Shown here: positions 34,274 through 43,790 of the stretch, piece by piece
How positions within the stretch are numbered: the stretch's first letter is position 1
Layout of the letters: the number at the start of each line of letters is the position of its first letter
Assembly (NCBI RefSeq): GCF_029016485.1
Contig: NZ_CP092107.1
Location: 1,054,001-1,118,000 of the forward strand
Reading direction: 5' to 3'
Origin: Vibrio sp. JC009
GTDB taxonomy: Bacteria > Pseudomonadota > Gammaproteobacteria > Enterobacterales > Vibrionaceae
Length of the DNA stretch: 64,000 bases
Position numbers and translations under genes: made by a program
Notes under the pieces: generated by a model
Database searches by the model: none
Seen by the model: only the letters and a program-made list of their open reading frames with translations
What the model was told of the DNA's origin: nothing

Positions 34274-35182
34274 CTACGGCACCCCGTGACCTTTCGAAGC
34301 AACCCACACACGGAACCACTGCTCTCTGGTCAGTTCGATATCAAGCGCCCTGATTGCCGTTTCCACTCGCTCAATTTTACCTGAACCGATAATTGGCAAA
34401 GGCTTAGACGGCAGACGTTTTACCCAGGCGTAAATCACCTGATCAATGGACTCTGCACCAACTTCTGTTTTTATGGCTTCCAGCTCATTACGCACACGCT
34501 GATGCTGCTCACCATCACCAGAAAATATCGCGCCACCAGCCAGACAAGACCAAGCCATAGGGCGAACTCTTAGCGTTTGCAGGAGATCTAAAGTGCCATC
34601 ATGGGCCACTTCGAAATTAAGCGGATTAATCTCCACCTGATTGGTCACCAGAGGAGTATCCAGACGAGACTGCAACAGTTCAAACTGGCGAGCTGAGAAG
34701 TTCGAAACACCGAAATGGTTCACTTTGCCAGCCTGCTTTAGCTCTGCAAAGGCTTCTGCCACCTCATCTGCATCCATCAAAACATCAGGGCGGTGAATCA
34801 GCAACAGATCGATATTCTCTATATTTAATCGCGCCAGTGAGTTATCAACCGACTCAATGATGTGCTGCTTACTGGTATCGTAATGATTCACTTTGCGCTC
34901 AGGAAACTTATCGGAGCAGAGTTTGATATCGCACTTTGTCACTATCTCAATCTGCTCACGCACAGATTTATCCAGCGCCAGAGCTTCACCAAATAGCTTC
35001 TCACACTCGTAGTTACCATAAATATCGGCATGATCCACCGTTGAGATGCCCAGTTCAATATGCTGTTTCAGAAAAGTCAGTCGCTCCTGCGGCGTCATTC
35101 CCCACTCTGCCATTCTCCAGTAGCCCTGAATAAGCTCAGAAAACTCCGGCCCCTTCGGCGCTATTAATACTTTATCTACCAT
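34274..35182 (-). CDS. Aldo/keto reductase, YdhF-like
   Basis: 302-residue TIM-barrel NADPH-dependent reductase. Catalytic residues are in place: aspartate and tyrosine in TVDHADIYGNYECEKLFGEA near 50-55, lysine in IEIVTKCDIKL near 83, histidine in LLLIHRPDVL near 127. The C-terminal cofactor-binding segment PIIGSGKIERVETAI is clear. Reduces aldehydes or ketones; substrate unknown. GGGGGAG lies 7 nt before the ATG. Divergent to an HTH gene at 35285 that could regulate it. Confidence 0.9.
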   Translation of the reverse strand: MVDKVLIAPKGPEFSELIQGYWRMAEWGMTPQERLTFLKQHIELGISTVDHADIYGNYECEKLFGEALALDKSVREQIEIVTKCDIKLCSDKFPERKVNHYDTSKQHIIESVDNSLARLNIENIDLLLIHRPDVLMDADEVAEAFAELKQAGKVNHFGVSNFSARQFELLQSRLDTPLVTNQVEINPLNFEVAHDGTLDLLQTLRVRPMAWSCLAGGAIFSGDGEQHQRVRNELEAIKTEVGAESIDQVIYAWVKRLPSKPLPIIGSGKIERVETAIRALDIELTREQWFRVWVASKGHGVP

Positions 35183-35284
35183 TTTACTTCTCCCCCATTG
35201 TTATTATCTGGTGCAACAATCCTATGCTTGTTTCAGAAGGCCCTCAATGGTAAAAAAGCTAATTTCGAACCAGAGTACGAATTT

Positions 35285-35701
35285 ATGAGTTTTGCTGAGA
35301 GATTAAAGTCGCTGATCGGGGAAGAGAGCATCAGCGGATTTGCCCGCCGGGTAGACATGAGCGAAGGTTTAATCCGCAAATATCTCAAAGGCAGCGAACC
35401 AAGCCTGTCAAAAGCAAACCAGATCGCAATGAAAGCAAACTGCTCCCTGGAATGGCTGGCAACAGGTTGCGGCTATCTCTACCGACAGGCCGAAGTGGTG
35501 GATATGGAAGCGCTGCAAATGGCGTATGAAGAGGTGACCGGCCAGCTTATGTCGGAAAAAGAGCGTGAGCAAAACCGACTGATTATCTCCGGATATCAGT
35601 ACCTGAGAGCACATAAAAAGCCGGACGGCTACCTGGATAAGCCGGGAATGGCAGCGTTTTTAAGCCGGCATCCCCGGGAAAATAAGGCTGTCACAAAGTA
35701 A
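35285..35701 (+). CDS. HTH transcriptional regulator (phage-repressor-like)
   Basis: 138 residues from ATG 35285; a longer frame from 35198 covers the intergenic region and is less likely. N-terminal HTH at about 3-62 (GFARRVDMSEGLIRKYLKGS, then PSLSKANQIAMKANCSLEWL) resembles the CI/XRE repressors of phages. The C-terminal half is helical without a recognised domain. Divergent from the aldo/keto reductase, so it probably controls that gene. Its 3' end overlaps the convergent LysR gene by 11 bp. Confidence 0.75.
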   Translation: MSFAERLKSLIGEESISGFARRVDMSEGLIRKYLKGSEPSLSKANQIAMKANCSLEWLATGCGYLYRQAEVVDMEALQMAYEEVTGQLMSEKEREQNRLIISGYQYLRAHKKPDGYLDKPGMAAFLSRHPRENKAVTK

Positions 35702-36572
35702 GGTGCTTTTTCAGAAACTCAATAAATACCGACACCCTGCAAGCAACAGCAGATGATTTATAGTAAACCGCATTAACCTGTTCACGCTCGGGCATGGTGA
35801 CTTTTTCAGTAGCCAGAAGAGGAACCAGCGTACCCTGCGCGATATCTTCATGCACCATAAAGTTAGACAGGCAGGCAATACCAATACCAGACAAAGCCAG
35901 ATGGCGAACTGCTTCACCATTACTTGCTGATATTGAAGCTTCTATATATTCCCCCCCCTTAAGGCCCCATTGATTTAGAACTTTAGGACCAGTAAATCCG
36001 ATTAGCTTGTGCTCCTTCAAATCTTCCAGCTTTTTAGGCACACCATGTTTTGCCAGATATGCAGGAGATGCAACGATATGAAGCGGGCTATGACCCAGGT
36101 TTCTTACATACAGCGTTGAGTCAGACAATTTTCCGATTCTGATGGCGATATCGGTTTTATTCTCCAGCAGATCAATAAACCCTTCATGGGAAGAAAGATC
36201 CAACGTAATTTGCGGATATTCCTGTTTGAATTTCTCTACCAGCGGGACAAGCTGGTGAATGATAAACGGGCTGGCGGCATCAATTCTTAACTTGCCCTTT
36301 GGCGCATCTCCCAAAGAAAGCAGAGACTCTTCAGTCTGCTCAATCTCCAGAAGAAATTTTCGTGCAGCGTTTACAAAGTAGTGCCCTTCTTCGGTTAACT
36401 GAAGGCGTCTTGTGGTTCTGTTTAGCAAAGTGACACCTAACTTCTGCTCTATTTTACTGATTACCCGGGACACTTTAGCCACCTGAATATTCAGAGCCTC
36501 TGCCGCAGCAGAGAAACTGCCGTGGTCGACCACAGCGACAAGAATTTCCAGTTCATCAGATCGAGTCAGCAT
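35691..36572 (-). CDS. LysR-family transcriptional regulator
   Basis: 293 residues with HTH at about 5-62 (DHGSFSAAAEALNIQVAKVS) and effector domain at about 90-290. AAGGAG lies 6 nt before ATG 36572. Divergent from the MFS exporter at 36813, with a 240-bp control region. LysR/MFS divergent pairs commonly form an inducible efflux unit, so it probably regulates that pump. Confidence 0.9.
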   Translation of the reverse strand: MLTRSDELEILVAVVDHGSFSAAAEALNIQVAKVSRVISKIEQKLGVTLLNRTTRRLQLTEEGHYFVNAARKFLLEIEQTEESLLSLGDAPKGKLRIDAASPFIIHQLVPLVEKFKQEYPQITLDLSSHEGFIDLLENKTDIAIRIGKLSDSTLYVRNLGHSPLHIVASPAYLAKHGVPKKLEDLKEHKLIGFTGPKVLNQWGLKGGEYIEASISASNGEAVRHLALSGIGIACLSNFMVHEDIAQGTLVPLLATEKVTMPEREQVNAVYYKSSAVACRVSVFIEFLKKHLTL

Positions 36573-36812
36573 TACGGGCTCCTTAAAAACAGATAAAACA
36601 GACGGTGGGCAACCGATGATAACATTAACTCAAACGACAAAAATAGCACCGAATTTACAAAAGATTATTGTAGAAAACGCAAAAATATACAAAGTCAGCT
36701 GAGTACTATTTTCTGCAAAAATCATTTGTCGAAACGGCCATTTTTGCCTTTTCAGATTTATGAATAATAGCCTCCGAACCAAAACGAACTATATGTATTT
36801 TGAGAGGATATT

Positions 36813-38000
36813 ATGCCTATTGCATTATTTGCGCTGACGCTCAGCGCCTTTGCCATCGGTACTACAGAATTTGTTATTGTCGGCCTGATCCCGACCATGG
36901 CTGCAGATCTTAATGTATCACTGCCATCGGCAGGTTTGCTGGTCAGCCTTTACGCCCTGGGTGTGGCAGTGGGCGCGCCGGTATTAACTGCACTAACAGG
37001 AAACTGGAAACGTAAAACCGTACTTCTTGCCGTAATGGCGCTTTTTGTACTGGGTAACCTGCTGGCCTGGCAGGCTCCGGGATACAGTACACTGGTCACG
37101 GCCCGTATTCTGACCGGCCTGGCTCACGGTGTGTTCTTTTCTATCGGATCCACTATTGCCACCGGACTGGTTGCGAAAGATAAAGCAGCAAGTGCTATCG
37201 CTATTATGTTTACCGGCCTGACCGTTGCACTGGTAACAGGTGTGCCTCTGGGTACCTGGATTGGTCAGTCATTTGGCTGGCAGGCTACCTTCCTGATTGT
37301 TGCTCTACTGGGTCTGATTGCACTTATTGGCAGCGCTATTCTGGTTCCGGGTAACCTTAAGCAACCACCTGCAACAAAGCTTTCATCTCAGCTTAAGGTT
37401 CTGACAAAGCCTCGTCTGCTGCTGGTTTATGCCATCACAGCACTTGGTTACGGCGGCACCTTTACCGCATTTACTTATCTGGCTCCGATTTTAGAAAATG
37501 TAACCGGCTTTGAGTCCAGTGCTATCGGTCTGATTATGCTTGTTTACGGTGTATCTGTGGCCGTGGGTAATATCTGGGGCGGCAAAATGGCCGACACAAT
37601 GGGGCCGACTAAAGCGCTGACTTATATCTTCCTGGCTCTGGCTGTCATTCTGCTGATATTTAACGTCACCGCAGTAAACAGATTCACCGCAGTCGCCACG
37701 ATTCTGATCTGGGGTGCCTTTGCTTTCGGTAACGTACCGGGGCTGCAGGTTTATGTGGTAAAACTTGCTGAAAAGTATGCACCAGATGCTGTGGACGTTG
37801 CTTCTGGCCTGAATATCGCGGCATTTAATATCGGCATCGCTCTGGGCTCATGGGGTGGCGGCATGGTTGTCGAGCGGGCCGGCCTGATGCACACACCATG
37901 GATTGGCGCGGTAGTCGTGTTCGTTGCTCTGCTCCTGACCCGCCTGAGTGCAAAATTGGATAACCGCGCTCCTGCCGCTGCTCCGGCAATGAGCTGGTAA
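36813..38000 (+). CDS. MFS transporter, AraJ/YdhP-like drug or sugar efflux family
   Basis: 395-residue major-facilitator protein with 12 predicted helices. The N-terminus IALFALTLSAFAIGTTEFVI and the loop GNWKRKTVLLAVMALFVLGN (motif A-like) match the DHA1/AraJ/YdhP group. Exports small molecules by proton antiport; natural substrate unknown. GAGAGG lies a few nt before the ATG. Likely controlled by the divergent LysR gene. Confidence 0.9.
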   Translation: MPIALFALTLSAFAIGTTEFVIVGLIPTMAADLNVSLPSAGLLVSLYALGVAVGAPVLTALTGNWKRKTVLLAVMALFVLGNLLAWQAPGYSTLVTARILTGLAHGVFFSIGSTIATGLVAKDKAASAIAIMFTGLTVALVTGVPLGTWIGQSFGWQATFLIVALLGLIALIGSAILVPGNLKQPPATKLSSQLKVLTKPRLLLVYAITALGYGGTFTAFTYLAPILENVTGFESSAIGLIMLVYGVSVAVGNIWGGKMADTMGPTKALTYIFLALAVILLIFNVTAVNRFTAVATILIWGAFAFGNVPGLQVYVVKLAEKYAPDAVDVASGLNIAAFNIGIALGSWGGGMVVERAGLMHTPWIGAVVVFVALLLTRLSAKLDNRAPAAAPAMSW

Positions 38001-38022
38001 TACACAATTCCTTAAAAACAAG

Positions 38023-38056
38023 AAAGAGATTGTCCCGAAAGGCAATCTCTTTTCTT
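38023..38056 (+). terminator. Intrinsic terminator after the MFS gene
   Basis: 10-bp stem AAAGAGATTG / CAATCTCTTT around a 10-nt loop, followed by TTCTTT. The A-rich upstream arm means it may also end the leftward gene at 38073. Confidence 0.8.
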
Positions 38057-38072
38057 TAAATCCAACGCAGAT

Positions 38073-38603
38073 TTATCGTCTTATTTTCCGGGTAATCCGC
38101 TTTATCAAGCCTTCTTCTGTTGGCGGCTCATAGATATCTTTTTTAAGTTGTTCAACGTCATTAGTCATTACAACTTTATTAGTAATGGCATTACGCACTG
38201 TCCCGGAAGAAGAGCCGTTGCGCTTACTTTCTTTGACCCGTTCAGCGAGCATGCTAGAGCTTTGTAACTGCAGCAACCTATTAACCTCAGCAACAACAGT
38301 GTCCGGCTCATCCTTAATTTGCCGTGCTGTCACCTTCAGAACCATACCAAACTGAGCTTTTAACGTACCACCTTGTTTAGAAGACACCTTCCAGCGCGCG
38401 CTACCACTACTTTTCGCGATTTCTATTGGCAGGTATAAACCTTTGGTTGGATTAACGACTATAAGCGCCACTCTTCTGTTACCACCCAAATCATCTTTAA
38501 GCGAATGATTTAAAAGGATATCAGAGTAAACCAGTATAGGATTACTTCTATAGATCAATCTGGATAACTCTTTGATGTTCTCTGTTAATTCTTCTGTCTG
38601 CAT
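38073..38603 (-). CDS. Hypothetical protein, 176 aa
   Basis: No family recognised. The product is soluble-looking and basic near the C-terminus (LIKRITRKIRR). The central region (RRVALIVVNPTKGLYLPIEI, then ARWKVSSKQ) suggests a beta-rich domain followed by helices. AGGAG lies 13 nt upstream of the ATG, somewhat far. Stands alone; the 195 bp upstream to 38798 hold no recognisable element. Confidence 0.6.
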   Translation of the reverse strand: MQTEELTENIKELSRLIYRSNPILVYSDILLNHSLKDDLGGNRRVALIVVNPTKGLYLPIEIAKSSGSARWKVSSKQGGTLKAQFGMVLKVTARQIKDEPDTVVAEVNRLLQLQSSSMLAERVKESKRNGSSSGTVRNAITNKVVMTNDVEQLKKDIYEPPTEEGLIKRITRKIRR

Positions 38604-38798
38604 TCTCTGGTTAGCACTCCTTAAAAGTCTGATTGTACAAATTTACACCAACATACAGAACGAAGTATAGATAAAGATGGTCTTTTAGTGAAACTAGTCT
38701 CCTATTTTATGTCTTATCAAATGTAACGACGGAATATTTAAACTAAGCCTGAATAAATGGCAGGCTATCGCACAACCGAACGCGGGTACCCGGTCAAG

Positions 38799-39551
38799 CT
38801 AGAACACCGGCATCTCCTGCACACCATCCCAGAGTAATTTAATTCCGGACACAAATAGAAAAAAGTAACAGATCTGATAAAGTTTTTTCTGACTGACCCG
38901 GTTTAACATCCACACTCCCAGCATGACACCAACCGGCGCAACCGGAAACAGTGCCAGGGAAGTAGAAAGGTTAGTCATATTCATCTTTCCCAGCCAGATA
39001 TAGGGGATCAGCTTGAAAAAATTCATCGCACCAAACAGCACAGCCATAGTGCCAATTACCTGCATTTTCCCCAACCCCTGAGGCAAGAGGTAAATACTGA
39101 TTGGCCCGCCTCCTGCATGAATTGTGGTACTGGAGAATCCGCTAAGCAGGCTCCAGAAATACCCCTGCTTCTTGCCCGGCGCACTTTTCGGCTTATTAGA
39201 CAATACATATTGCAAACTGAATAAAATGGACAAGACACCGATAAGGATCTCCAGACCATATTCCGGAGTCACACTAAGAAAATAGCCTGCAACCATAATC
39301 CCGACCACAGCCGACGGAAGCATGACCATCAACTGCTGATAATCACAATTTCTGGCATGATGCCAGATGGCAATAATATCCATAAAGAAAAGCAGTGGAA
39401 GCAAAATAGCCGCTGCTTCTATGGGAGAGGTTGTTAAGGCCATCAGAGGAACGGCGATAATGCCAAGCGCGCCACCCAGCCCACCTTTACCAATGCCATA
39501 AATAAGGACGGCAGGAACTGCCGTCAGATAGAAAAACGGATCTGTAATCAT
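38799..39551 (-). CDS. TSUP-family (TauE/SafE) exporter
   Basis: 250-residue membrane protein with about seven helices. The family pattern is seen as AVPAVLIYGIGKGGLGGALGII near the N-terminus and a second GGG-containing motif in STTIHAGGGPISIYLLPQ near 150. TauE/SafE proteins export sulfite, sulfonates or sulfoacetate-like anions, though many members are uncharacterised. Last gene of the SnoaL/ABC operon with a 16-bp gap and no clear ribosome-binding site, so translation is probably coupled. Its presence hints at an organosulfur substrate; that is inference. Confidence 0.88.
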   Translation of the reverse strand: MITDPFFYLTAVPAVLIYGIGKGGLGGALGIIAVPLMALTTSPIEAAAILLPLLFFMDIIAIWHHARNCDYQQLMVMLPSAVVGIMVAGYFLSVTPEYGLEILIGVLSILFSLQYVLSNKPKSAPGKKQGYFWSLLSGFSSTTIHAGGGPISIYLLPQGLGKMQVIGTMAVLFGAMNFFKLIPYIWLGKMNMTNLSTSLALFPVAPVGVMLGVWMLNRVSQKKLYQICYFFLFVSGIKLLWDGVQEMPVF

Positions 39552-39567
39552 AAGGTTTGCTTAACAA

Positions 39568-40515
39568 CTAGGAACCCAGCAGGATCTGCTTCCAGACTGC
39601 AACTTCATCAAAAAGAACATACTCGCGGCGAAGCCCCCACGGCCCGAACTCGGCGTGAGATGCGCCCATAATGTAGACCTTGGCACCGGTCGGTGCACCA
39701 AAATGCCCGTAGCCTTCATGCTTTCCTTCCAAAGACCAGCGGATTGCAGCGCGCGGTGACATCATGTCATCATCCCTGCCAATCCGGTGGTGAATCTTAA
39801 ATTCAGCATTAGGAAAAGCCGATCTTAGCCGCATCCAGAAATCATCTATCTCTGCATGTGAGCAAGCCTGAGCGCCACTCGGATACTCGGCAATACAAGC
39901 ACGGTCATACTCTTGTGGAATAACTGAGAATTCAGCCTGCATTATCCGCTCAAGAATGGACTGATACTTCATACCCCACTCATTATCGTTGCCGACCCCC
40001 GAATAGGGCCCCTGAACATCTTTTTCAGGCGTAAAAGGGAACGGGCAGTTTGCCGGTCCACCGGACTCATCGATAACCTTGATCGCCTGCTCTTTGGGCG
40101 TCATCCCCAAATGTTTGGCAATAGCACCGTGGTCACGAATCAGCCACTCATCATCAATCTGATTATTCAGTGCATGACAGTCCGCTATAATGCGGAAAAA
40201 GACCTTCTTTTTGGTCTCTCTGTGAGTCGCCGTAGAAATAATACGGTGCGAAGAGTACAGGCCGGTTTCATCATCGCCAGACCAGATCACATCCTCGCCA
40301 AACAGAGTACGGTCAGGGAACTCTGCCAGCACCTCCATGGTACTGTTTATCACTCCTTTATTACCTGTGGCAAAGGTCAGCGGAGTGCGGACAATAACAT
40401 CATCAGCGTAGTAACGGTGAAGAGTATGCAACTGGCGGTCTTCCCAGATCTCTTTCGTGATCCCCAGAATATAATCGGGGAAATCTTTCCACTTTTCATC
40501 GAATCCTTTCATCAT
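39568..40515 (-). CDS. Two-domain SnoaL/NTF2-like protein
   Basis: 315 residues made of two NTF2-like halves: about 5-140 (LGITKEIWEDRQLHTLHRYY, then VIVRTPLTFATGNKGVINST) and about 180-312 (ILERIMQAEFSVIPQEYDRA ... GAPTGAKVYIMGASHAEFGP). SnoaL-fold proteins include polyketide cyclases, isomerases and hydrolases; the active site cannot be assigned here. No signal peptide, so cytoplasmic. It lies 14 bp after the 339-residue relative in the same operon. The second half keeps the PTG...V motif shared with the neighbours. Confidence 0.8.
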   Translation of the reverse strand: MMKGFDEKWKDFPDYILGITKEIWEDRQLHTLHRYYADDVIVRTPLTFATGNKGVINSTMEVLAEFPDRTLFGEDVIWSGDDETGLYSSHRIISTATHRETKKKVFFRIIADCHALNNQIDDEWLIRDHGAIAKHLGMTPKEQAIKVIDESGGPANCPFPFTPEKDVQGPYSGVGNDNEWGMKYQSILERIMQAEFSVIPQEYDRACIAEYPSGAQACSHAEIDDFWMRLRSAFPNAEFKIHHRIGRDDDMMSPRAAIRWSLEGKHEGYGHFGAPTGAKVYIMGASHAEFGPWGLRREYVLFDEVAVWKQILLGS

Positions 40516-40529
40516 TTCTCTTTTCCTTA

Positions 40530-41549
40530 CTACTTCTCAAACTGACGATAGCGGGCCTTGTTCAGCTCACGCATACGGGCAAGAACATCCACTCCAAGCT
40601 GGGCATAGGCGTGAAGAATGTCCACCAGCACCCAGTTTTCACGAATCATTCCCTTTTCACAGCGCCAGAAGTCCAGACTTCTCAGAGTAATTTCCTTATC
40701 AGATGGCGCAATACCCAGCCAGCCGTCGTTAGAAAGTGTCATTGCCATACCCGGCCAGCCGGTAAAGGCAACATAGTTCTGATCCGCAAACAGATAACCG
40801 TTATCTTCAATGGTTCTGCGGTTTGGCATCGCCTTTAAGAAGGGGATCTGATGCCAGTTCCGGAAACCGCTTATCCCCCGGCAGGTGCCTATTCCGGAAG
40901 GGCCATACCAGCTACATCTTGGGTGCCAGCGTTTCTCCAGCTCCATCGCCTCAACACCGCCTTCTGCAAATCGTGACAGGCCGGTAAGCATATCTTCAAC
41001 CAGAGTCAGGCTCTGCTGCGCGGTCTCACTGTTGTAGCTCCGGGTAATATTGCCGTCACAGGTTGCCGGGGCCGGCGGGTTCCATTCACGGCCAAGGCTC
41101 GGAGCCATAGGCCAGGCGTTCGCCTGCATCATCAGCTCAGGAATATCCCATAATGCCTGCATTTCGGTAATACGACCGTTCTCTATCTTGTAGAACTCAT
41201 GAAAACGCATGGAGACCTGATGGCCGGTTGGAGGGATATCCAGCCAACTATACATAAAGCCACCTGTGTAATAACCAGCGCAACCAACCCAATCGGCACC
41301 ATTAGCACTGCCTGCCATGGTGATATAAGTACGCTTTTCCAGATCCGGCATCGCATTACTTAACAGCGCATACACCTCATCCCATAATGCAGAGACACAA
41401 GAAAGCGTTTCAAAAGGATAGGCCAGATGAATAGTGGCATCCGGCGCAAACAACTCTTCAACCAGAGCGCGGACTGTATCTGATTCAAAGTCGTACATCG
41501 CAGTATTCAGACGGCGAATCAACTCCCGGTTTGATTCGTGAACACTCAT
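40530..41549 (-). CDS. Two-domain SnoaL/NTF2-like protein
   Basis: 339 residues in two repeats. Domain 1 (about 5-150) ends with DIPPTGHQVSMRFHEFYKIE then NGRITEMQALWDIPELMMQ; domain 2 (about 185-330) ends with GIAPSDKEITLRSLDFWRCE then KGMIRENWVLVDILHAYAQL. These are the typical SnoaL 'ester cyclase' motifs. Many tryptophans and tyrosines line both halves, suggesting an aromatic or cyclic ligand. ATG 41549 overlaps the stop of the single-domain relative by 4 nt (ATGA). Function unknown; the tandem arrangement suggests related substrates or a multi-subunit enzyme. Confidence 0.82.
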   Translation of the reverse strand: MSVHESNRELIRRLNTAMYDFESDTVRALVEELFAPDATIHLAYPFETLSCVSALWDEVYALLSNAMPDLEKRTYITMAGSANGADWVGCAGYYTGGFMYSWLDIPPTGHQVSMRFHEFYKIENGRITEMQALWDIPELMMQANAWPMAPSLGREWNPPAPATCDGNITRSYNSETAQQSLTLVEDMLTGLSRFAEGGVEAMELEKRWHPRCSWYGPSGIGTCRGISGFRNWHQIPFLKAMPNRRTIEDNGYLFADQNYVAFTGWPGMAMTLSNDGWLGIAPSDKEITLRSLDFWRCEKGMIRENWVLVDILHAYAQLGVDVLARMRELNKARYRQFEK

Positions 41550-42079
41550 TTCATCACCTCTTCGGTGTGCATCAGAGGCCCCTGCTCACTGTCCATTTTC
41601 TCCCAACCGTGTCCACCGAACGGGTCAACGCCTAACTGCATCATAATGCTTGGAAAATCCACTGTGACATAATTATCCACGATTTTGCCGTCCACCACTT
41701 TCCAGAAATCCATATAACGGATAGTCACCTTCTTTCCCGTCGGCTCAATGCCCATAAACGGACCAGAGTGAATCGCTTCCTGACGACCAAATGCCGCACA
41801 CCACTGACCCTGAGTCAGGCGGGCCTCATCGATGCAAACCTTATCTGAAAATGCGGCCTGAAATGGCCTTTGCCAGTGCTCCTGAAACTCCTTAAGACCA
41901 TTTTTAAACCCACAACCTGCATTACCCATCCAGCGGAATGAATCAGCAAAGAAGCGGCCCATATTTTCAATATCATGGTCATTAAGGCCATCCACCATTG
42001 AGTCGATCACTGTTAAGGTTTCATCAGTTTTCGACAGATCATTGTCCTTAGTTAAAATTGCCTGTTCCGGACGATTCAT
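41546..42079 (-). CDS. Single-domain SnoaL-like (ester cyclase) protein
   Basis: 177 residues forming one NTF2-like barrel (about 20-160), with FADSFRWMGNAGCGFKNGLK near 44 and the family motif GIEPTGKKVTIRYMDFWKVV near 110, then IMMQLGVDPFG. It closely resembles the domains in the two downstream genes, implying local gene duplication. AGGAG lies 5 nt before ATG 42079. First enzyme gene after the ABC transporter genes, so the imported compound is its likely ligand. Confidence 0.85.
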   Translation of the reverse strand: MNRPEQAILTKDNDLSKTDETLTVIDSMVDGLNDHDIENMGRFFADSFRWMGNAGCGFKNGLKEFQEHWQRPFQAAFSDKVCIDEARLTQGQWCAAFGRQEAIHSGPFMGIEPTGKKVTIRYMDFWKVVDGKIVDNYVTVDFPSIMMQLGVDPFGGHGWEKMDSEQGPLMHTEEVMK

Positions 42080-42097
42080 AGTAACTCCTGTAAAAAA

Positions 42098-42928
42098 TTA
42101 TCCCTTCACTGCACCCGCGACTAACCCGGATACGATGCGTTTCTGGAAGACCACAATCAGCGCCACAATCGGCAACGTGATAGAGACTGCTCCTGCGGCA
42201 CTCATCGACCAGTACTTGATGTCATCGGCACCAAACTGTGAGATGGCTACCGGCATGGTTGAGGCATTGGTTGCCGTCAGGGTCAGCGGGATAAGAAATT
42301 CGTTGTAAGCCAACAGGAAAGTAAACAATCCTGTGGTAATAATGCCCGGCCACATCACCGGAACAATTGCCTTGATAAATGATTGGAACTGATTGCAGCC
42401 ATCCATCATGGCCGACTCTTCCAGTTCCTTCGGAATATTCATGAAGAAGGAGCGCATCATCCAGATGGTGAATGGCTGGTTAATCGCTACCAGAATCATA
42501 ATCAATACGATATGGGTATCGTACAATCCGACCATACGGGTAAATTCATAGTATGGGATCAGAAATACCGTATGAGGTAACGAACGGAAGACCAGCGCCA
42601 CCATCAGCAGCCAGAAACCCAGCTTGCCCGGATAACGAGCCAGCGCATAACCGGCAAGGCAACCGATGGAGAGTGAAATCACCACCACGCCAGCCGTCAC
42701 GATAACCGAGTTCCACAGAAAGGTACTGAAACCAAAATCCAGCCACAGTGCTGCGTAGTTCGCTGCTGTAGGCTCAAAAGTCCAGACCGGCGGTGTTGAA
42801 AAAGCGTCTACCGGATTCTTAATGGAGGTCATAATGGTCCAGAAGAACGGGAAAGTGCAGTACACCAGCCAGACCAGCAGCGCAGCGTAAACAAATATCG
42901 TTTTTTCCCTCAGCAGTCGTGCAATCAT
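42098..42928 (-). CDS. ABC carbohydrate transporter permease, MalG-like
   Basis: 276-residue inner-membrane permease of the CUT1 family with six helices. The EAA loop is EESAMMDGCNQFQSFIKAIV near residue 180. N-terminal FPFFWTIMTSIKNPVDAFST is typical of MalG/LacG. ATG 42928 overlaps the stop of the MalF-like gene by 4 nt. Forms the channel with the 42925-43785 product. Confidence 0.92.
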   Translation of the reverse strand: MIARLLREKTIFVYAALLVWLVYCTFPFFWTIMTSIKNPVDAFSTPPVWTFEPTAANYAALWLDFGFSTFLWNSVIVTAGVVVISLSIGCLAGYALARYPGKLGFWLLMVALVFRSLPHTVFLIPYYEFTRMVGLYDTHIVLIMILVAINQPFTIWMMRSFFMNIPKELEESAMMDGCNQFQSFIKAIVPVMWPGIITTGLFTFLLAYNEFLIPLTLTATNASTMPVAISQFGADDIKYWSMSAAGAVSITLPIVALIVVFQKRIVSGLVAGAVKG

Positions 42929-43785
42929 TGGCGAATCCCCTTCTGCTCTTTATAAGTCATGTATAAAAACGGGATCAGAAAGATAAAGATCCCAATCATG
43001 GTCAGAACGGAGACCGCACTTCCCTTGGCTACCGCATCCTGAACAATACCGACCCGGTAGTTGTAGTACATCAGGGTTTCAGTGTTATTCAGTCCACCGG
43101 TCATAATTGCCACCGCATCAAACAGGCGGTACGCATCCATAATGCAGATCATGGAAACAAACAAGATTAGTGGCTGTATCGCAGGAACCACCACATGTTT
43201 GATTTGGTCCCAGCTATGGGCTCCATCAAGCAGAGACGATTCCAGCGTATCCTGCGGAATAGCCTGCAGCCCGGCAAAGAAGACAATGGCGGCGAAAGGC
43301 GTTACCTGCCAGATCCCGTAAAGAATAATCAGGGTGCGGGACTCCAGTGTGTCGCTGAACCAGTAAATCTCAATACCCATCAGATTAAGCAGATAGGTAA
43401 GGTAGCCAAAATCCTGAAACAGCCAGGAGAAGATCAGCGTCCCCACCACAGGTGTCACCACAAACGGCAGCAGAGTGGCAGCCATAAAGAAGGCGCGGAT
43501 CCTGCCCTTTAACCGGTTAAGCGCCAGGGCAATAAGAAAGCCGAACACCAGCACACTCAGAGTAACGGTAATGGTATAAACAAAGGTAAATTCAAATGCC
43601 AGCCAGAACTCAGGATCCGTAAGAATATCAATATAGTTGTCCAGCCCAACCCAACGCAGATTCCCTTTAAAGTTAAACCGGTACATAGAGAGATAAATGG
43701 TCATAATCAGTGGTGCTGTCATCAGCAGCACCATTGAAAAGATGGAGGGACCAGAGAAAGCCAGAAAGCTTCGTAACTTCATCAT
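42925..43785 (-). CDS. ABC carbohydrate transporter permease, MalF-like
   Basis: 286-residue inner-membrane permease of the CUT1 family with six helices (no long MalF-type periplasmic loop). EAA loop is ESSLLDGAHSWDQIKHVVVP near residue 190. GGAG lies before the ATGATG start at 43785, 6 bp after the binding-protein gene. Its partners are the MalG-like permease and the ATPase at 45087. Confidence 0.92.
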   Translation of the reverse strand: MMKLRSFLAFSGPSIFSMVLLMTAPLIMTIYLSMYRFNFKGNLRWVGLDNYIDILTDPEFWLAFEFTFVYTITVTLSVLVFGFLIALALNRLKGRIRAFFMAATLLPFVVTPVVGTLIFSWLFQDFGYLTYLLNLMGIEIYWFSDTLESRTLIILYGIWQVTPFAAIVFFAGLQAIPQDTLESSLLDGAHSWDQIKHVVVPAIQPLILFVSMICIMDAYRLFDAVAIMTGGLNNTETLMYYNYRVGIVQDAVAKGSAVSVLTMIGIFIFLIPFLYMTYKEQKGIRQ

Positions 43786-43790
43786 AAGCC